Source of the DNA: a virus
Strand: one strand, 5' to 3'
Virus record (IMG/VR): IMGVR_UViG_3300045912_000048
Location: 1 to 42,179 of that record
Length of the DNA: 42,179 bases
This document shows, in pieces, positions 41,043 to 42,179 of this stretch. The notes under the pieces are model-generated. The model did no database searches. It was not told where the DNA came from and saw only the letters and a program-made list of their open reading frames with translations. Within the stretch, counting starts at the first letter, position 1; the number at the start of each line of letters is the position of its first letter. Both the position numbers and the translations under genes were made by a program.

Positions 41043-41813
41043 TTACGGTCGTGGGTGGTACTCCTGAATCGTTCGCCGTTTCTGGTGTGTGTCCAACTGA
41101 AGGTATCCAGCCGTGGTGCAAAGACTCTCATGCCCCATCATCTGGCTGATGGCGTTGATCGGACAGCCGTTCACCAGCAGGTGCGTGGCGAACGAGTGAC
41201 GCAGACGGTGCGGCGTGGCCTCGGCACCGACGCGAGCGGCGGCACGGTCCACAATGTTGTTGATCGTGCGACGGCAGGGCCGGTGCGTGACCTTGGGCAG
41301 CCACTCCTTGACGAAGGCCGTGGCCGGGACCATCCGCTCCTTGGCCCCCTTGCCGGTGACGTGGACCATATCGCCCCGCATCGTGGCGGTGGCGAGTTCG
41401 CTGGCGCGAAGGCCGCAGGCGTACAGCAGTTCGAGGACCAGGCGCTCGCCCAGGTCGGGCGTCGCGTCGATCATCGCCCGCAGAATGTCCGCCTGGGCCG
41501 GCTTCGGCAGCCGCTGGTCCTGCTTCGGCACCTCCACGTCATGGGCCGCTCGGTTCCCGTGGAAGTCGAAGAACCGGCGGAACGTGGCGAGCCACCGCTT
41601 CTTCGTCGCGGCGCTGGCCTCGTCCCCACCGATGTACGCTCGGATATGGTCCGGCGTCACCTGGGCGACGGGGCAGAGGCAGCGGTCGAAGAACCGCTCC
41701 AGGTCACTCCGGTACGCCGCCAGGGAGTTCGCGGCCATGCCGCACTCGACGCGGCAGTGGGTGATGAAGCGGTCGATGGCCTGGGCAGTGGGTTGGTCAA
41801 GTGCGATGGGCAT
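41043..41813 (-). CDS. int: Tyrosine recombinase / integrase (Xer-like)
   Basis: 256 residues, shorter than XerC/D (about 300). N-terminal SAM-like domain: IDRFITHCRVECGMAANSLA to YIGG (13-63). Catalytic residues: R136 (YACGLRASEL), K155 (GKGAKER), H202 and R205 (PHRLRHSFATHLL), H228 (MMGHES) and nucleophile Y237 (AGYLQLD); the set is complete. It would integrate and excise the phage or resolve multimers. The promoter upstream is excellent and the start codon lies 6 bases past the -10, so the mRNA is probably leaderless. No attachment site could be identified. Confidence 0.93.
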   Translation of the reverse strand: MPIALDQPTAQAIDRFITHCRVECGMAANSLAAYRSDLERFFDRCLCPVAQVTPDHIRAYIGGDEASAATKKRWLATFRRFFDFHGNRAAHDVEVPKQDQRLPKPAQADILRAMIDATPDLGERLVLELLYACGLRASELATATMRGDMVHVTGKGAKERMVPATAFVKEWLPKVTHRPCRRTINNIVDRAAARVGAEATPHRLRHSFATHLLVNGCPINAISQMMGHESLCTTAGYLQLDTHQKRRTIQEYHPRP

Positions 41814-41819
41814 GGTGAG

Positions 41820-41848
41820 AGTATGCTGTACGAACCCGTGTCTGTCAA
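41820..41848 (-). promoter_or_regulatory. Integrase promoter, consensus -35, likely leaderless
   Basis: On the minus strand TTGACA (41848-41843), 17 bp, CATACT (41825-41820), then six bases and ATG (41813). Spacer positions 5-14 are CGGGTTCGTA, the same as in the DUF932 promoter. The -35 overlaps the stop codon of the small TM gene. Confidence 0.8.
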
Positions 41849-41985
41849 GTGATACACCAGAGAATCACGCCGCCGATTGTCCAGAGAAGTCCGACAACCA
41901 GGGCGACGACGAGCACGCCGCCGTCGAAGCGGGGCTGGTCGGGGTGGTCGTCACCGATAACCTCGGCGAAACGCTTGCGTGTCAT
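41845..41985 (-). CDS. Small membrane protein, 46 residues
   Basis: ATG 41985 preceded by GGAGGAAG. Residues 1-22 are polar (MTRKRFAEVIGDDHPDQPRF) and 23-45 are one hydrophobic helix (GGVLVVALVVGLLWTIGG, then VILWCIT), so the C-terminus ends in or at the membrane. The start overlaps the preceding gene's stop (ATGA), so they are coupled. Its own stop falls inside the integrase -35. Role unknown; a holin-like or superinfection factor is possible. Confidence 0.65.
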   Translation of the reverse strand: MTRKRFAEVIGDDHPDQPRFDGGVLVVALVVGLLWTIGGVILWCIT

Positions 41986-42179
41986 TCTTCCTCCAGTTCC
42001 GCGATCTCGCGGCGCAGGCACTCGTTATCGAACAGGACGTACTTCAGGGCCAGCCGCAGGTCGTCCAGGTCCGACTGCATCCGGGCCACAACGGGGGCCA
42101 TCTTCGCCTTCATCGCCGCCTCAGCCTCCGTCGCGGCCACCGACATGAGCAGGGCGTCCCGCAGGTTGGTGGGGTTAGT
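41982..42179 (-). CDS. Coiled-coil protein (partial, start outside window)
   Basis: The frame is open from the window edge to TGA 41984-41982, giving 65 residues. The segment is helical with heptads: RDALLMSVAATEAEAAMKAK, then RMQSDLDDLRLALKYVLFD and RREIAELEEE at the end. GGAGGA for the next gene is part of its last codons. Function unknown. Confidence 0.6.
   Translation of the reverse strand, partial: TNPTNLRDALLMSVAATEAEAAMKAKMAPVVARMQSDLDDLRLALKYVLFDNECLRREIAELEEE

Noticed and set aside
41040-41852. 270-codon + frame
   Set aside because: Antisense shadow of the integrase, which has all six catalytic residues on the minus strand.

Overview
The window is a 42 kb piece of a high-GC, tailed, double-stranded DNA bacteriophage. 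The tail genes (terminator, tube, G/G-T chaperone with a frameshift, tape measure, gpL-like and J-like tip proteins) point to siphovirus morphology. A tyrosine recombinase suggests a temperate or integrating lifestyle. Promoters of the TTGAC/TATAAT type and ordinary AGGAG ribosome-binding sites fit a bacterial host with a normal housekeeping sigma factor. A small lipoprotein is compatible with, but does not prove, a Gram-negative host. The host cannot be named from the sequence. Terminase, portal, most of the major capsid gene and a recognisable endolysin are absent and presumably lie outside the window.

Layout. 1-17.0 kb (+): capsid C-terminus, small head genes, head-tail connectors, tail terminator, tail tube, chaperone pair, tape measure, an endonuclease VII-like gene, and tail and tip genes. 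17.0-22.8 kb (+): a TM/coiled-coil protein, then a processing block (HTH-phosphoesterase, RecB/Cas4-like nuclease, SNF2 helicase, conserved phage protein, SSB-like protein). 22.9-24.0 kb: a visibly A+T-richer gene for an ABC-ATPase-GNAT fusion that looks inserted. 24.0-32.2 kb (+): RecD/Dda-like helicase, HNH nuclease, small proteins, family A DNA polymerase, P-loop kinase-like protein, DUF4406 protein, VRR-NUC-like nuclease and primase-helicase. 32.3-38.6 kb (+): accessory units, several with their own promoters: DUF932 protein, an extremely acidic repeat protein, membrane proteins, a beta-class DNA methyltransferase, a glycosyltransferase, a Nudix hydrolase and a lipoprotein. A UUCG-loop terminator closes the rightward genes at 38.61 kb. 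38.6-42.2 kb (-): a leftward block with a coiled-coil protein, a small membrane protein, the integrase, a short stand-alone sigma region-4 protein, a larger sigma factor, a zinc/HTH protein, a PnuC-like membrane protein and small genes.

How it works together. The phage carries its own polymerase, primase-helicase, SSB-like protein, two further helicases and several nucleases, so it probably replicates with much autonomy. It also carries two sigma-type proteins in tandem, the first with its Shine-Dalgarno sequence inside a stable GAAA-loop hairpin. Eight promoter-like sites with 16-17 bp spacing can be read. Two of them, for the integrase (-) and the DUF932 gene (+), share an identical 10-bp spacer block and the same -10 hexamer at the same offset, suggesting one regulator acts on both. 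Two others share a 15-bp block. The strongest leads are this shared promoter architecture, the sigma pair with its hairpin, the ABC-GNAT fusion and the acidic repeat protein.
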